24,280 nucleotides of DNA from Botryllus schlosseri. Taxonomy: Eukaryota; Chordata; Ascidiacea; Stolidobranchia; Styelidae. The translations under genes and the position numbers were made by a program. The stretch is from assembly GCA_000444245.1 (NCBI GenBank), contig ATSW01013407.1, forward strand, positions 1-24,280, in the 5' to 3' direction. The notes beneath the pieces were generated by a model. That model saw only the letters and a program-made list of their open reading frames with translations. It did no database searches and was not told where the DNA came from. Position 1 is the stretch's first letter; the number at the start of each line of letters is the position of its first letter. This document shows positions 1 to 9,649 of the stretch, piece by piece.

Positions 1-140
1 GTAATACACTGAGACTGTAGCCGGGTCCGGGTGTTTGACGTTAATTTCTCTCATCAACAAGAAAGCGATGTTTATCGGCTTTTCGGTAATCTCTTTCAAA
101 TACATGATGACTTTTTGGTTTGCGATTTCGTAACGTTCGA
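1..140 (-). CDS. C3-like gene, exon 8 of window (receptor-binding domain, cut by edge)
   Basis: Two bases after the poly-T acceptor ttttttttcag complete an Ile codon, and 46 codons run in frame to the window edge. The blocks ERYEIANQKVIMYLKEITEK and KHPDPATVSVYY match the second half of the receptor-binding domain (A2M: NHVLIYLDKVSNQ ... KPAIVKVYDYY; C5: SPATFTVYEY). The aromatic YY at the edge is the usual start of the last strand. No stop codon is reached, so the exon or gene continues left. Confidence 0.9.
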
Positions 141-264
141 CTGAAAAAAAAATAGTAAAATATCATTTTGCACAGAAATAGTGTCGGCGACAATTTAGAT
201 ATTTCTGACTTGAACTCGAACTCGTCTGATTAACCAAACCAGACCGAAATGCCGGTAATGTAAT

Positions 265-385
265 ATAATTTCTGCTTTTCCTGAAAATGCTGTAGGAGAA
301 TTGTATAGTACCAAACGAGCCAAGCTTGGTTCGCATACATTTGCCATTCTCATGCTTATGGGAACGAACTCCGCTTTGATATAAT
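265..385 (+). repeat. Dispersed intronic repeat, copy A
   Basis: About 120 bases resemble 15215-15330 in the same orientation. Shared blocks include TTTTCCTGAAAATGC, GAGCCAAGCTTG, CATTTGCCAT and TGCTTATG, roughly three quarters identical by eye. No termini or coding capacity are apparent. The rest of the intron 141-541 shows nothing recognisable. Confidence 0.6.
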
Positions 386-541
386 CGAAATTCTGCACCT
401 CCAAGAATCTCTTCAAATACTTGATGATAAGACACCGAATTCATGAATAATAATTGTTGTTAATCCGAAAATAAAGTAGGGTGTGGATGAAATGAGAAGG
501 GATTGCAATAGACAACTCTAAACTCATGAACGGAGACTCAC

Positions 542-671
542 TGAATCCGTCCAGAAATTCTTCCTGACTCAACCTTTTTAGTGATTCTTCATCAGGTTGG
601 TAGCCGGTGATCAGAGTTATTTCGACGATAGATTGACCAGCCACATCCCCATTTGGCTTTGATACACTGAT
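542..671 (-). CDS. C3-like gene, exon 7 of window (receptor-binding domain)
   Basis: The acceptor gcattgattcag leads into phase 0 and 43 codons plus one base; the donor is GTGAGT. The blocks GQSIVEITLITGYQPDEESL and KRLSQEEF match the receptor-binding-domain signature (C3: [21 protein letters not shown], A2M: NMAIVDVKMVSGFIP). Reading stays open past the donor into the intron, but that extension has no family similarity. Confidence 0.92.
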
Positions 672-775
672 CTGAATCAATGCAAAATGAAAGCAAATAC
701 GCCAAACCGGGACGTTGTTCGTATATTGCATTGCATTACATCAGTCATTACATGAGTTTTACACCGTGATGTTAG

Positions 776-1257
776 CTGGGTTGTAATGACTCGAGTCATT
801 TTTCCAAATGTGTTTAATGACTTGACTCGAGTCAATTTGTGTGTTGACGCTACTTGTACTCGAGTCATTGTGTATGACTCGAACCAAGTCATATGACTCA
901 ACCCCAGGACGGCCACGACAGACATTTCATTGTAACTTCGAAGAATAGTAAGTCCCCACATGATTGGTATTTCGTCTATCAGTCCCGATACTTGGAAAAT
1001 AGGGCCAGAAACTGTTAAGACTGAGGAAAATTACTATATTATGAACGCGAGCCATTCTATATCACTCGAGTAGAGCTGGAAAAATTAGGTTGAGCCGGAT
1101 TAAACTCAAAACTAAACAGTGAATACAATAACTCGGACTCGACACACTACTCACTGACTTGGACTCAGACTCGACTCGGTGGTATTGAAAATAACTCTAC
1201 TTGACTCGAGTCAAACCTATACAAGTAAAACGGACTTGTGACTTGGTTACAACCCGG
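776..1257 (+). mobile_element. MITE with TGACTCGAGTCA arrays, GGGTTGTAA-type termini, copy 1
   Basis: The termini GGGTTGTAA and TTACAACCC face each other, and the subterminal regions are dense in TGACTCGAGTCA and TGACTTGACTCG. It is homologous over its length to the interrupted copy at 7689-9477. Similarity between the copies continues 15-20 bases outside these termini, so the true ends may lie slightly further out. No clear TSD and no coding region. Probably a non-autonomous DNA transposon. Confidence 0.7.
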
Positions 1258-1279
1258 CTATGACCTGATAACAGTATGA

Positions 1280-1975
1280 ATGTTGTGGAAAGTGCAAATG
1301 CGACCACAAAGAATATAATGCCAGTTTTATATTGCATTTAAGATTATTTGGAATTTTTCGACCACAACCATTTCATTGCACTTTGTGACAATGCTGTGGG
1401 TTGATCAGGACTTTACAGATATGTCATTTCCACGAACGTGTGTGACTTTGTAACTTTGTAATACATGTTTCGTATGATGCGATACGACATAGAGCATTTC
1501 ACAGTGGAAGATAGTATGGAAACCATAATTATCGTTGCAATGGGTGTATAATTGTTGTACACGAAAAAATTGTCTCTCACCACCCGACTCAAATCAATAA
1601 TACTCGAAAAATTGAGCCAAATCCTAGTTCTAGTACTGAGATGCTTCAACTTTTCAAAGAACTTTAAGTAGAGCTTCTTGGAACTTCTTCATCATCATCG
1701 TCTTATTAAATTATTGATCAAATCAATACACCAAAAGATTGCGAGATAATGAAAGGATAGGAGGGCGCCGAAACGACTTGGAGTAGTCTTCAATGTAAAA
1801 TTGGATAATATATTGATATTGAAATGAAACAGATTATCTTTGGCGGCTGACACCCGTCAGGGGTAATCCTCAGCGACTAGAAGAGAATTGAAAAGATCTT
1901 TGTATATCAACAACCGTATCACAAGATATATACTTCAGAATATCCAAACGATAGATAAGAAGATGGGATACCCAC
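1280..1975. other. Intron, no recognised gene
   Basis: AT-rich intron sequence between exons 6 and 7. The only structure noticed is a ~30-base block at 1460-1491 that recurs inverted at about 10083-10113. Confidence 0.5.
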
Positions 1976-2130
1976 CGCCATCTTGAGTTTGATAGGCGCG
2001 TCTGGGTTTGCTCTCCCGATCTGACTGTTTTCATGTTCTACCAGAGACACGGCGAGTTCAAAATGACACGCCTCTTCGTCGATCAACGTACGATAAAGGC
2101 ATCGGTACGATATCGTGCCTTCGCCATAAC
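1976..2130 (-). CDS. C3-like gene, exon 6 of window (CUB end to linker)
   Basis: Two bases complete a Gly codon, then 51 codons follow; the acceptor is cgcactccag and the donor GTGGGT, phase 0. The sequence GYGEGTISYRCLYRT matches C3 GKGQGTLSVVTMYH, and EEACHFELAV matches C5 EEVCSFYLKI and C3 LTCNKFDLKV, the cysteine at the CUB-to-receptor-domain border of complement proteins. The additional Cys in SYRCLY is not expected from C3 or C5. The tail, RANPDAPIKLKMA, enters the receptor-binding domain. The non-consensus donor was chosen because it alone keeps phase with exon 7. Confidence 0.88.
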
Positions 2131-2150
2131 CTGGAGTGCGTAAAATAGAT

Positions 2151-2395
2151 TAGGGTCGTTCAAAAATAACTTATTTCTTCAAATTTTACTGGCTATTCGA
2201 TACAATTGTTAGGATTCGGCTCAATTCCAATACGTAGAATGATTTTAAAGTAAATCCCATTAAATTCATGAGTTGTCTACAAAAACGATGCAAAATAAAT
2301 TTGGATTAATTCCAACTGACTGAAATCAAGTTATTGGTGTTTAAAATTTTGGATTTTAAATAATAGTATTTGCGGTGGGTAGTTCAATCATTTGT
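2151..2395 (+). mobile_element. Single arm of the TAGGG hairpin MITE
   Basis: Starts TAGGGTCGTTCAAAAATAA and follows the left arm of the hairpin element at 22333 through its landmarks: ACTGGCTA, ATTGTTAGG, TCAATTCCAA, TTGTCTACAAAAACGATG, and GGATTTTAAATAATAGTATT near the centre. The second arm is absent. The outer end is only about 20 bases from the acceptor of exon 6. Confidence 0.72.
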
Positions 2396-2398
2396 AAG

Positions 2399-2799
2399 TA
2401 GGGCGATTCTTTTTTACCTATCAAACGGAAGATTTTGACCTAAAAAAAAATCAAAATTTTGACATATTTTTACCTTTAAAAACTTAATTTTGACCAAATT
2501 GTGACCTCGTGTATGTAAATTAGGTGTTTTCGCACATAATGTTAGAATTGTACTGCTTATCTTCATTTCTGGTTCGAACTGTCAGTCCTTACGAAGTAGT
2601 TTGGCCTGATAACACTTTTTTGACCTAAAAACTGAGAAATTTTCTCATGAAAAAACTTTTTTTTACCGAAATCTGTACCTATGAAGAATTCCAGTAGTTA
2701 TATCACGCATTATGGTAGAAATAATTTAAATTTGTTGTAGTACAGCGGAAGATACTTTATTACATTCTCGGGTAAAAAGTGTCTGTCCTTACTTAGTAG
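2399..2799 (-). repeat. Left arm of inverted repeat flanking exon 5
   Basis: Reverse-complements to 4633-5025 with about 80 percent identity by eye over ~400 bases. Exact shared blocks include ATTATGTGCGAAAACACCTA, GTACTACAACAAAT and AACTACTGGAATTCTTCAT. Each arm has an internal near-repeat of CTACTTAGTAAGGACAGACA about 210 bases apart. Confidence 0.8.
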
Positions 2800-2888
2800 T
2801 TGATTTTTCGAATTTCCGTTATAATATCAGTACGGGCATATTGCATATTTCGAGAAAAGTGATATATTTCCAACAAATAGCACCTATA

Positions 2889-2952
2889 CCGGTTTTTCTG
2901 AGAATTTTGAAATCTGGCAACCGGTTTTACAGGGAATTTTGAAATCTGGCAA
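2889..2952. repeat. Tandem duplication of a 32-base unit
   Basis: Two adjacent copies of a unit beginning CCGGTTTT and ending GAAATCTGGCAA, with a few differences in the middle. Confidence 0.75.
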
Positions 2953-3270
2953 CCCATATTCCAGTTTTTCCCAGATTTTATAAACGGTAAAAATTCGTGA
3001 TTTCCATGTACATTCACAGTGATTCACCCGGTCATCATTATTCTGCTGATGAGCAAGTAGCATCACAGTGGTCTAATATCCGTCTCTCTAAAGGCAAAAA
3101 AACAATTTATTTTGACGTTCATAATTTTTTTGCGTGTTCATGAGAAACATTTGTTGGCGTCATGGAGGAACACTGGCTTGTCATGATCGTAAAACGAAGA
3201 AGCGCCGATTTTTCCTAGCCTTGATCACAACGGTGCAAATTAGAATAAATCAATAACACGGCCAGCTTAC

Positions 3271-3439
3271 CTTGTGTTCGTACGTTCAAAATTCCCTTTG
3301 CAAATGCATTTGATTCGACCGGAATGACTCGAGTCACATACTCATTGAAATTGTCCAGAACTATCGATAGAGGACGATCGAAGTATCCAGTGCCTTCTGG
3401 TGACGTGACCCTTACATAGATATTGACTTCGTTCCGTTG
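3271..3439 (-). CDS. C3-like gene, exon 5 of window (CUB)
   Basis: 56 codons plus one base; it starts in phase 0 after the acceptor gggttggcag, and the donor is GTAAGC. It reads QRNEVNIYVRVTSPEG, then GYFDRPLSIVLDNFNEYVTR, then ALA-rich NAFAKGILNVRTQ. This matches the C5 region SMDIDVSYKHKG ... FLGRPVEVLLND, the second part of the CUB domain. The acceptor has a short, interrupted pyrimidine tract, and a transposon fragment with TCGCTA motifs begins about 20 bases upstream. The exon contains ATGACTCGAGTCAC (3324-3337), identical to the subterminal motif of the hAT element at 3561. It is flanked by ~400-bp inverted repeats. Confidence 0.86.
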
Positions 3440-3462
3440 CTGCCAACCCGGGATAGAGAAAA

Positions 3463-3552
3463 ATTGCTAGAATTGGTATTGGAAATCGCTAGATGTCGCT
3501 AAATCTTGAAAAAAATCGCTTAAGATAATCGCTACATTCATTTCTAGAGTTC
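3463..3552 (+). mobile_element. Fragment of TCGCTA-array MITE next to exon 5 acceptor
   Basis: Contains ATTGCTAG, ATCGCTAGATGTCGCTAAAT and repeated AATCGCT motifs, like the element terminus at about 6860-6988. It starts about 20 bases upstream of the exon 5 acceptor in transcript terms and stops at the TSD of the hAT element at 3561. Confidence 0.55.
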
Positions 3553-3560
3553 ATAAATTG

Positions 3561-4458
3561 CAGTGTTGGGATGACTCGAGTCACTTTTTTCGTTTGACTT
3601 GACTTGACTCGGCGTATCAGGAATGTGGATTGACTCGTGACTCGGAGCAAAATTCACGAGTCAATTTCGAGTCAACAAGCAGTCGATGTCGATAAAAATC
3701 ATTTTATCTTGCATAGTCTCGGATTCTACGCGAAACGCTGGTGTAACCCGTGAGAGCGACCAATCATTCAATGATCGTGCATTTTACTGAGCCTCCATTG
3801 TTCTCTCACAAATATATTGATCGCAAGTGAAGTGATCGAAGCTTACAACTTACGCTGTCGTAAACTAGTATAGTAAAGTAATTTAATAGCATAATGAATA
3901 TTTCTGATCTCTGTTCTTAACTTAACCAAACCTCTTATTTTATGGAAATTGAATTCCAATCTAGTTTATATAGTCCTCAACCATTGGTGCAAGCTGGAAT
4001 TGTATCATAACAATTTGTAAATGGGTAATGTATTGGATCTTATCAATTCGTTCCCCTATTCTCTAGTTTGGCTGGTAACTATAATCCGATGCTATGCAAT
4101 TACGTACGTAGTTTAGCATTTCTACATATATGTGAGTAATAAAGCGCCTTCTGCGTTTATATTTAATTCTATATTCGTTCAAAGGTCCAGAATCAATGAC
4201 CACTCAATCGGTATTTTATACAGCTAGCAAAATACAATAACGTAATCATGCCTCATACTTCGAAAAGACAACTTGATTTGAATTGTGACTTTACTCGTGT
4301 TTTGACTTGACTTGACTCGAGTCACCTCCAAAAATCAAGTGACTTGACTTGATTCGAGTCCCCTTCGAAAATCGATTGACTTGAGTTGACTCGAGTCAAA
4401 ATGTGCAATGACTCGAAATGACTCGTGACTCGAAGGTAGTGACTTGAACCCAACACTG
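3561..4458 (+). mobile_element. hAT-type MITE, CAGTGTTGGG family, full copy
   Basis: Begins CAGTGTTGGGATGACTCGAG and ends GACTTGAACCCAACACTG, so the outer TIR is about 10 bases (CAGTGTTGGG). The flanks ATAAATTG (3553-3560) and CTAAATTG (4459-4466) form an 8-bp TSD with one mismatch, as for hAT. Both ends hold dense TGACTCGAGTCA and TGACTTGACTTGACTCG repeats; the middle is AT-rich and non-coding. Sister copies: 13148-13980 and 24153 onward, both inverted relative to this one. Confidence 0.88.
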
Positions 4459-4632
4459 CTAAATTGAACCAGAATATCCAAACATTCTTGTCAGGTATAT
4501 TTTACTCATATTTGTGAAATGCCATGTGTCAGTATGAAGCAACAATGGTTGTCACCGGCAGTGTACGCAAAACTTTAGTGTTGCCAGCCAACAATTGCTG
4601 CTGTTGACCGTTCTTTCTCCATTCTCGGCCAG

Positions 4633-5025
4633 CTACTTAGTAAGGACAGACACTTTCTACCCGAGAATGTAGGAAAGCACCTTTCGTTGTACTACAACAA
4701 ATCTAAATCATTTCTACTATAATACGTGATGTAACTACTGGAATTCTTCATCGGGCCAGATTTCGTTAAAATATTAGTTTTTCATGTAAAATCGTCAGTT
4801 CTTAAGCCAAAAACGTTTTTTCAGGACTAACTACTTCGCAAGGACAGACAGTCCCAACCAGAAAGGAAGATAAGTAGTACAATTTTAACATTATGTGCGA
4901 AAACACCTAATTAGCATACGTCAGGTCAAAACTTTGTCAAAATTCAGTTTTTTAGGCAAAAAATATTCAAAAGTTTGATTTTTTAGGACAAAATCTTCAG
5001 TTTTTTAGGTAAGAAATTGCCTCAC
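4633..5025 (+). repeat. Right arm of inverted repeat flanking exon 5
   Basis: Inverted partner of 2399-2799. The 1.83-kb spacer holds exon 5, the TCGCTA fragment and the hAT element at 3561. No TSD was recognised outside the arms, so the two arms may be separate insertions of one dispersed repeat. Confidence 0.8.
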
Positions 5026-5138
5026 TCATAAGTATTTCACTATCATAAATCCTACGCCCCTACGTGCATACCTTCATAGGCTCCTTCGTGCATGTATGAT
5101 TTGGATTAAATTATAGTAGGCCTACTCGATTTATACCG

Positions 5139-5305
5139 TGTTATGAGTCCGAGGTACGTTCTGGTTTCGTGTGCTATGTGTGTATATTTGTATATTCATA
5201 CCCGTATATAAGGGGTGGTTTACGGGTGGAAATACATACTGTTTCGATAAGAGAGCAGTTGGTCTCCCTTATGGCAGCCACCTCGGCCTAGCGCCCGATG
5301 TCACA
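5139..5305 (+). mobile_element. Possible solo LTR
   Basis: A 167-base segment starts TGTTATGAGTCC and ends GATGTCACA (TG...CA), with TATATAAG at 5205-5212 followed by a G-rich start region, an organisation usual for short Ty3/Gypsy LTRs. No partner copy and no convincing short duplication flank it, so the assignment is weak. Confidence 0.35.
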
Positions 5306-5938
5306 ATTGTTTGATGTTACGAGATGACTTTACCCGGGTCTGCTGGCCATTACAAGTAGCGACGTGCACTTTAGAAAATAATAGGATGGCCAACCGGCGA
5401 AGTTCATATCACTACTTATAGCGGCTAGTCAATTGGTCATCCAGGTCTGGGGGGGTGTTTGTGTGGGTATTAAATCCGATTCTTACGGGCGAATCTCGAT
5501 GAAATTCGGTGCAAATAAAGTTCTGTTAGTACACTGGTTCCAAACATTTTGCCATCCGGGTGCCATTTCGAGGTTTTATGCAGTGCTCGAGTACCACCTA
5601 CATCACTTAAGCGCGCCGAAGGCAGTCAAAAATGTTTCCACCGTGTTGCCCATTTTAAGGCGCAGTATATGATTTCTGTAGTGGATCCATTTGGATTTCT
5701 TGTGGTCAAATATATTAAAACGGAATTTGGTTAGGTAAGGATCCCAATGCTTTACGACTCGATATCTTGCCCGTAGGCCCCCATTGGTGGGAATACCCCT
5801 ACCCACGACGACGACGGCGGCTTTAAAACATTCAAAATCAACCCCATCCGAACTAATAACTACCTCCCGTCGAAAAAAACAGAATCTACTCGCGTACCAC
5901 CTGGAAGACCTTCGCGTACCACAGGTTGGGAACATATG
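5306..5938. other. Degenerate hAT-like sequence
   Basis: GGATGGCCAACCGGCG near 5384 and CCACAGGTTGGGAAC near 5920-5934 look like worn hAT termini (commonly CAGGGATGGCCAAC and GTTCCCAACCTGTGG), but they are not a matching pair. No protein similarity is recognised in any frame. Confidence 0.4.
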
Positions 5939-5946
5939 TGTTAGAG

Positions 5947-6246
5947 CAGAGGTACCCAACCTGGAGGGGCTTGAAAGCTCGGAAGGGGGGCGCGAAGAAG
6001 CGGTCAACTGGAAAAGAATTTCGCGCTTGGCGCGATATACCTCCAATTCACGCGTGTTTCTCTATATATACACCAAATTTCATATTTTTTAATTCTCTCA
6101 TCAACAGTTATAACCTTCCATGCCATCAAAAATTTGTTGGAGTTGCTAGCATCCCGGTTGGATTTTGTGATATGACGATAAGGGGGGAGCGAAATTTTTC
6201 ACTATCATAAAGGGGGGCGTGTCTAAAAAAAGGTCGCGAACCACTG
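5947..6246 (+). mobile_element. Short hAT MITE, 300 bp
   Basis: Termini CAGAGGTACCCAACC and GGTCGCGAACCACTG form a typical imperfect hAT TIR, flanked by a perfect 8-bp duplication TGTTAGAG (5939-5946 and 6247-6254). Non-coding. It sits directly beside a worn terminus of another hAT. Confidence 0.88.
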
Positions 6247-6254
6247 TGTTAGAG

Positions 6255-6860
6255 TGTTGTTACATACTGCGTATGTGCCATAAGTCCGCGACGTAATCAT
6301 TTACTTTTATTCATCCATCTGATGCGAATCTGATCTAAAACCCTTCGAGTATAGTGAGAGGGATCTCGATAAAATTAGGTGCGATCAGTGTTATATTTCG
6401 GTTACGTCAAAAGTTCGCTACCGAATATTTGTTGTCAGTTTTCTGCCTTGAATCTGGCTGCTGTTTATATATCTCAGTGGGCTGCCGCTATAGAAACTCG
6501 CGATTTCAGTTTTGAGGGGGTGAGATGGACCCTATTCGTCCACCGTGGGCGTAAAGAAGTGATTGCTCGTAATGTGTTGAGGGTCAATTGGTATGGGCTT
6601 TAACAAGTTTTGCGAACATGAAACTTTAAATTTTATGTATTAAAATGATGAAATTCCTAGCAATAAATTGAATTGAATTGGCTGGGACGGTTATGACAAC
6701 TTTACACCCATGAACAAAAAACCCAGAACTGGCCAGAAGACGTTAATATCCATTCGTGTACGCTACTTGAACGCCGATCGGTGACGCGTACTGACGCGCA
6801 TGAGATATGGTAAACGTGCATCTTTTATGCTGAAAACCGATCAATATTACATATTTTTGA
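6255..6860. other. Intron, no recognised gene
   Basis: No domain or repeat assigned. A short block near 6364-6390 (GATCTCGATAAAATTAGGTGC) resembles 5491-5512, suggesting shared degenerate repeat origin. Confidence 0.35.
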
Positions 6861-6988
6861 ATAAAAAAATCGCTAAATGTTTTTAAAAAGTCGCTTGCAT
6901 TGTCGCTAGTCGCTAGATCGATAATTTTTGTCGTTAAACCGAATGAAAACGCTACATCTAGCGACAAAATTGCTAAATTGGCAACACT
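6860..6988 (-). mobile_element. Terminus of TCGCTA-array MITE
   Basis: On the minus strand it begins CAGTGTTGCCAATTTAGCA and continues with spaced TCGCTAG, TAGCGAC and AGCGATT motifs. The CAGTG start suggests a hAT. No matching second terminus was found leftwards, so it is a truncated copy. Confidence 0.6.
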
Positions 6989-7680
6989 GCTTCGTTCTGG
7001 CCCGGTTCCTAATCAACACACAAAAAGAAAGGATGTTGAATTTGAATTGCCCAGGATAGATGCGCGAATTTTGTATGTACTTGCAGAGTGCCTTTCGATT
7101 GGTAACCAGCGAATTTGGCATTAGGATAGGATGCTGTATATTTTTGTCATAGATATTTTTGCGGCATATACACCGACTCATGATATATATACACACGATC
7201 TGTGCATATGCATTAGGGTTGTCCAAAAATTGAAAAATCTCAAAAGTGATCGGTATCAATGTCTCATTCTATCGATATTGATTAAAAAAAAACGCAATGG
7301 GCCTGCATTAAGTTTCACTGAATATGAGCGTAAATTGTGACATTTGCTGAATTTGGCATTTGTTAAATCTTGCAATAGAAATTTAATAAGAGTAGCTTTA
7401 ATTACTATTATTATGAAATCGATCTGGTTGAAAAGTGAGTGTGGTGGCAGCCAGTATAGATCTAATTGCCTATATGTAAATGGGAAAAATGAAAAAAAAA
7501 ACAAGCTGAGGCGGCTTATCATGAAGTGAGCTCTCATGTGCCCACTCTCTTGATAGTTTCGAAGCTTGTTTTTGAAGTCATCACACAGAAGCTTTAAAAC
7601 GAAGCTGTGGGTTTTGCCACCTTCGGCGAATGGGAGCCTCCGGGAACTGGTCATACGCTTAAGGTTTTATACCAGCAAGC
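6989..7680. other. Intron, no recognised gene
   Basis: A TAGGGTTGTCCAAAAAT at about 7214 resembles the tip of the hairpin MITE, but the following sequence does not. Nothing else identified. Confidence 0.4.
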
Positions 7681-7688
7681 ACTTGTAA

Positions 7689-9477
7689 CAGGTTTGTGAT
7701 GCCTCGAGTCATTTTCTCAATATACTGGAAATGACTCTACTCGACTTGAGTCAATCTGTGTATTGGCTTGACTTGTACTCGATTCATCGCGCATGAATCG
7801 GGCCAAATCATACGACACGGGACTCAGTCGGCCAAGACACACATTTCACTGTAATTTCAAAGAATAGTAAAGTTACCACATGATTGGTATTTGTCTTTTA
7901 GTACTGCTACTTGAAAATGCGATCAGAAACTGTTAAAAGTGAGGTAAATTAGTGTATTATGAATGCGAAGCATAGATATCACCAAGGAGAGCTGTAAAAA
8001 GTGCGGTTTAGCTCAAAACTGAACAGACAACACAATGACTTGGACTCGACCCTCTGTTCGCCGACTTGGACTCGGACTTGACTCGGTGGTGAATTGAAAA
8101 CGACTCCACTTGACTCAAGTCAAAACAATAAAAGTGAGATTTACTTGTGACCAGACATGAGATGATCGTGATTAGTAATCGTAATCGATTACAACGATTA
8201 CAGCATTTCCAAGCAATCGTAATCGCAATCGATTACATTCGAAAAGAAATCCGAAGTAATCGTAATCGTAATCGACTATTTCACATATCTAATCGATTTC
8301 TTTGTGAAAGAACGATTACTTTTCATTTGTGCAAGGACCGTGACATGAACTGAACATTCGTGAACAATGATTTATCACGTTATTTATAGCAGAGACGTTG
8401 GATTTTCAAAGGCCACTGTTCATTATTGCGTCACTTGTTTTAGCTTGGGTCGTGATTGCGTAACAAATTATCCGCACGTAGTAAATAAGTTTCAATGTAC
8501 ATTGTACAATTGCACTTGTACAGTTGCCATCCGCTTATACACCATGTTAGTGTGGGTTGCAGCTAGAATCAGGACTGAAAAAGCATTTCGCCCGCTCGAA
8601 AACGGTGGTCTTGGCATCCCCTAGGATGATCAATATACTTCTGGCGGGCAAAGTCCCCCAGACCCCTCTTTCACGACCGGGCTTTTCGCCATAACTGTTA
8701 AGAAACGTTTTGATGCGAAATGGATTCGTTGTGTATTTGCTGTCAAGTCGCGTCAAGCGCGAGCATTTAGGGCGCGTAATTTATAACTATAACATCTTCG
8801 GGTGGTCCCGTTGCTATTATTACTTTATTGTATACTGTTAATTCGTGCTATGTAGTCAAAAGATATTAAATTCACACAAAATTAGCAGACTATAAGAAAA
8901 CTAAACAAAAGCCTTTTGTGAGACGCACCCAGAATTAGTCATTTCTGAACCAGGCGTATCATTTTCTTCAGTGGGTGCTTCGGGTGGCATTTGTATTGTG
9001 GGGCTGAGATTGAGAAGACAAGACTATTCGTCGCGGCCATTCAGCGCGGTTATGGACAAATGCACAAAGTTTCGGCCAAAGTCTTTATTTGGCAGCATGT
9101 CTTGGTGTATCACGGCGCGGTATTGGCCTGCACCGAAATGCCTATTTCTATAAATCCTGCAATGAGTATATAGTGACATGGAAAGCAAATGACGTCATGA
9201 CATCTCATTTCAAAAGAACGACCTCGTTCACGAGGCCTTTACATCGCAGTCATTATATTGTCTTCCAAAGATAAGTTCCAAGAAGCAAAATAAATGTAAT
9301 CGTGAGTAATCATGATTACTTTTCCAAAGTAATCGTAATCATAATCGACTATTTGCTGATTTTGCTGTAATCGTAATCGTAATCGCGTGATTCAGAATTA
9401 ATCGTAATCGCAATCGATTACATTCATGAAGTAATCACCCCATGTCTGCTTGTGACTTGGTTACACTTACAACCCTG
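7689..9477 (+). mobile_element. MITE with TGACTCGAGTCA arrays, copy 2, split by a later hAT
   Basis: Homologous to 776-1257 along its length (for example ACATGATTGGTATTT, AGAAACTGTTAA, GGACTCGGACTTGACTCGGTGG). The ends are CAGGTTTGTGATG and TTACAACCCTG, with flanks ACTTGTAA (7681-7688) and ACTGGTAA (9478-9485) that could be an 8-bp duplication with one mismatch. It was split by the element at 8152-9448; without it, about 484 bases remain, the length of copy 1. Confidence 0.75.
8152..9448 (+). mobile_element. Non-autonomous hAT with GATTACG arrays
   Basis: Starts CAGACATGAGATGATCGTG and ends AAGTAATCACCCCATGTCTG, a short imperfect TIR (CAGACATG). It is flanked by a perfect 8-bp duplication CTTGTGAC (8144-8151, 9449-9456). 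Both subterminal regions carry clustered TAATCGTAATCG and CGATTAC repeats in both orientations. The interior of about 900 bases has no recognised transposase. It is inserted in the TGACTCGAGTCA element, so it is younger than that copy. Confidence 0.9.
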
Positions 9478-9649
9478 ACTGGTAACCATACGAATAACAC
9501 ATGAATTCTAAAGTTAGATAGTGAAAGAAATATAAGCCCAAATTCTAAATAAAAAAAAGTCTAGTGTTGACTAACTGCAGACTTTGATCACATCAGCCAA
9601 ACTAACAACACACATGAAATAAATTATATTTCACATAATTCAATCTTAC

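Noticed and set aside
441-731. Continuous minus-strand frame of 96 codons as one exon
   Set aside because: Only 671-542 has family similarity and splice signals that keep phase; the extensions are intron read-through.
5603-6046. 147-codon open frame on the minus strand
   Set aside because: Crosses the boundary of the 5947-6246 hAT and degenerate repeats; no family similarity.
7560-7660. Possible tRNA or small structured RNA near the GC-richer patch
   Set aside because: No cloverleaf, no A and B box pair and no anticodon arm could be drawn.
8152-9448. GATTACG and TGACTCGAG arrays as CRISPR-like repeats
   Set aside because: No regular spacer length, motifs in both orientations, eukaryotic introns around them; these are subterminal transposon repeats.
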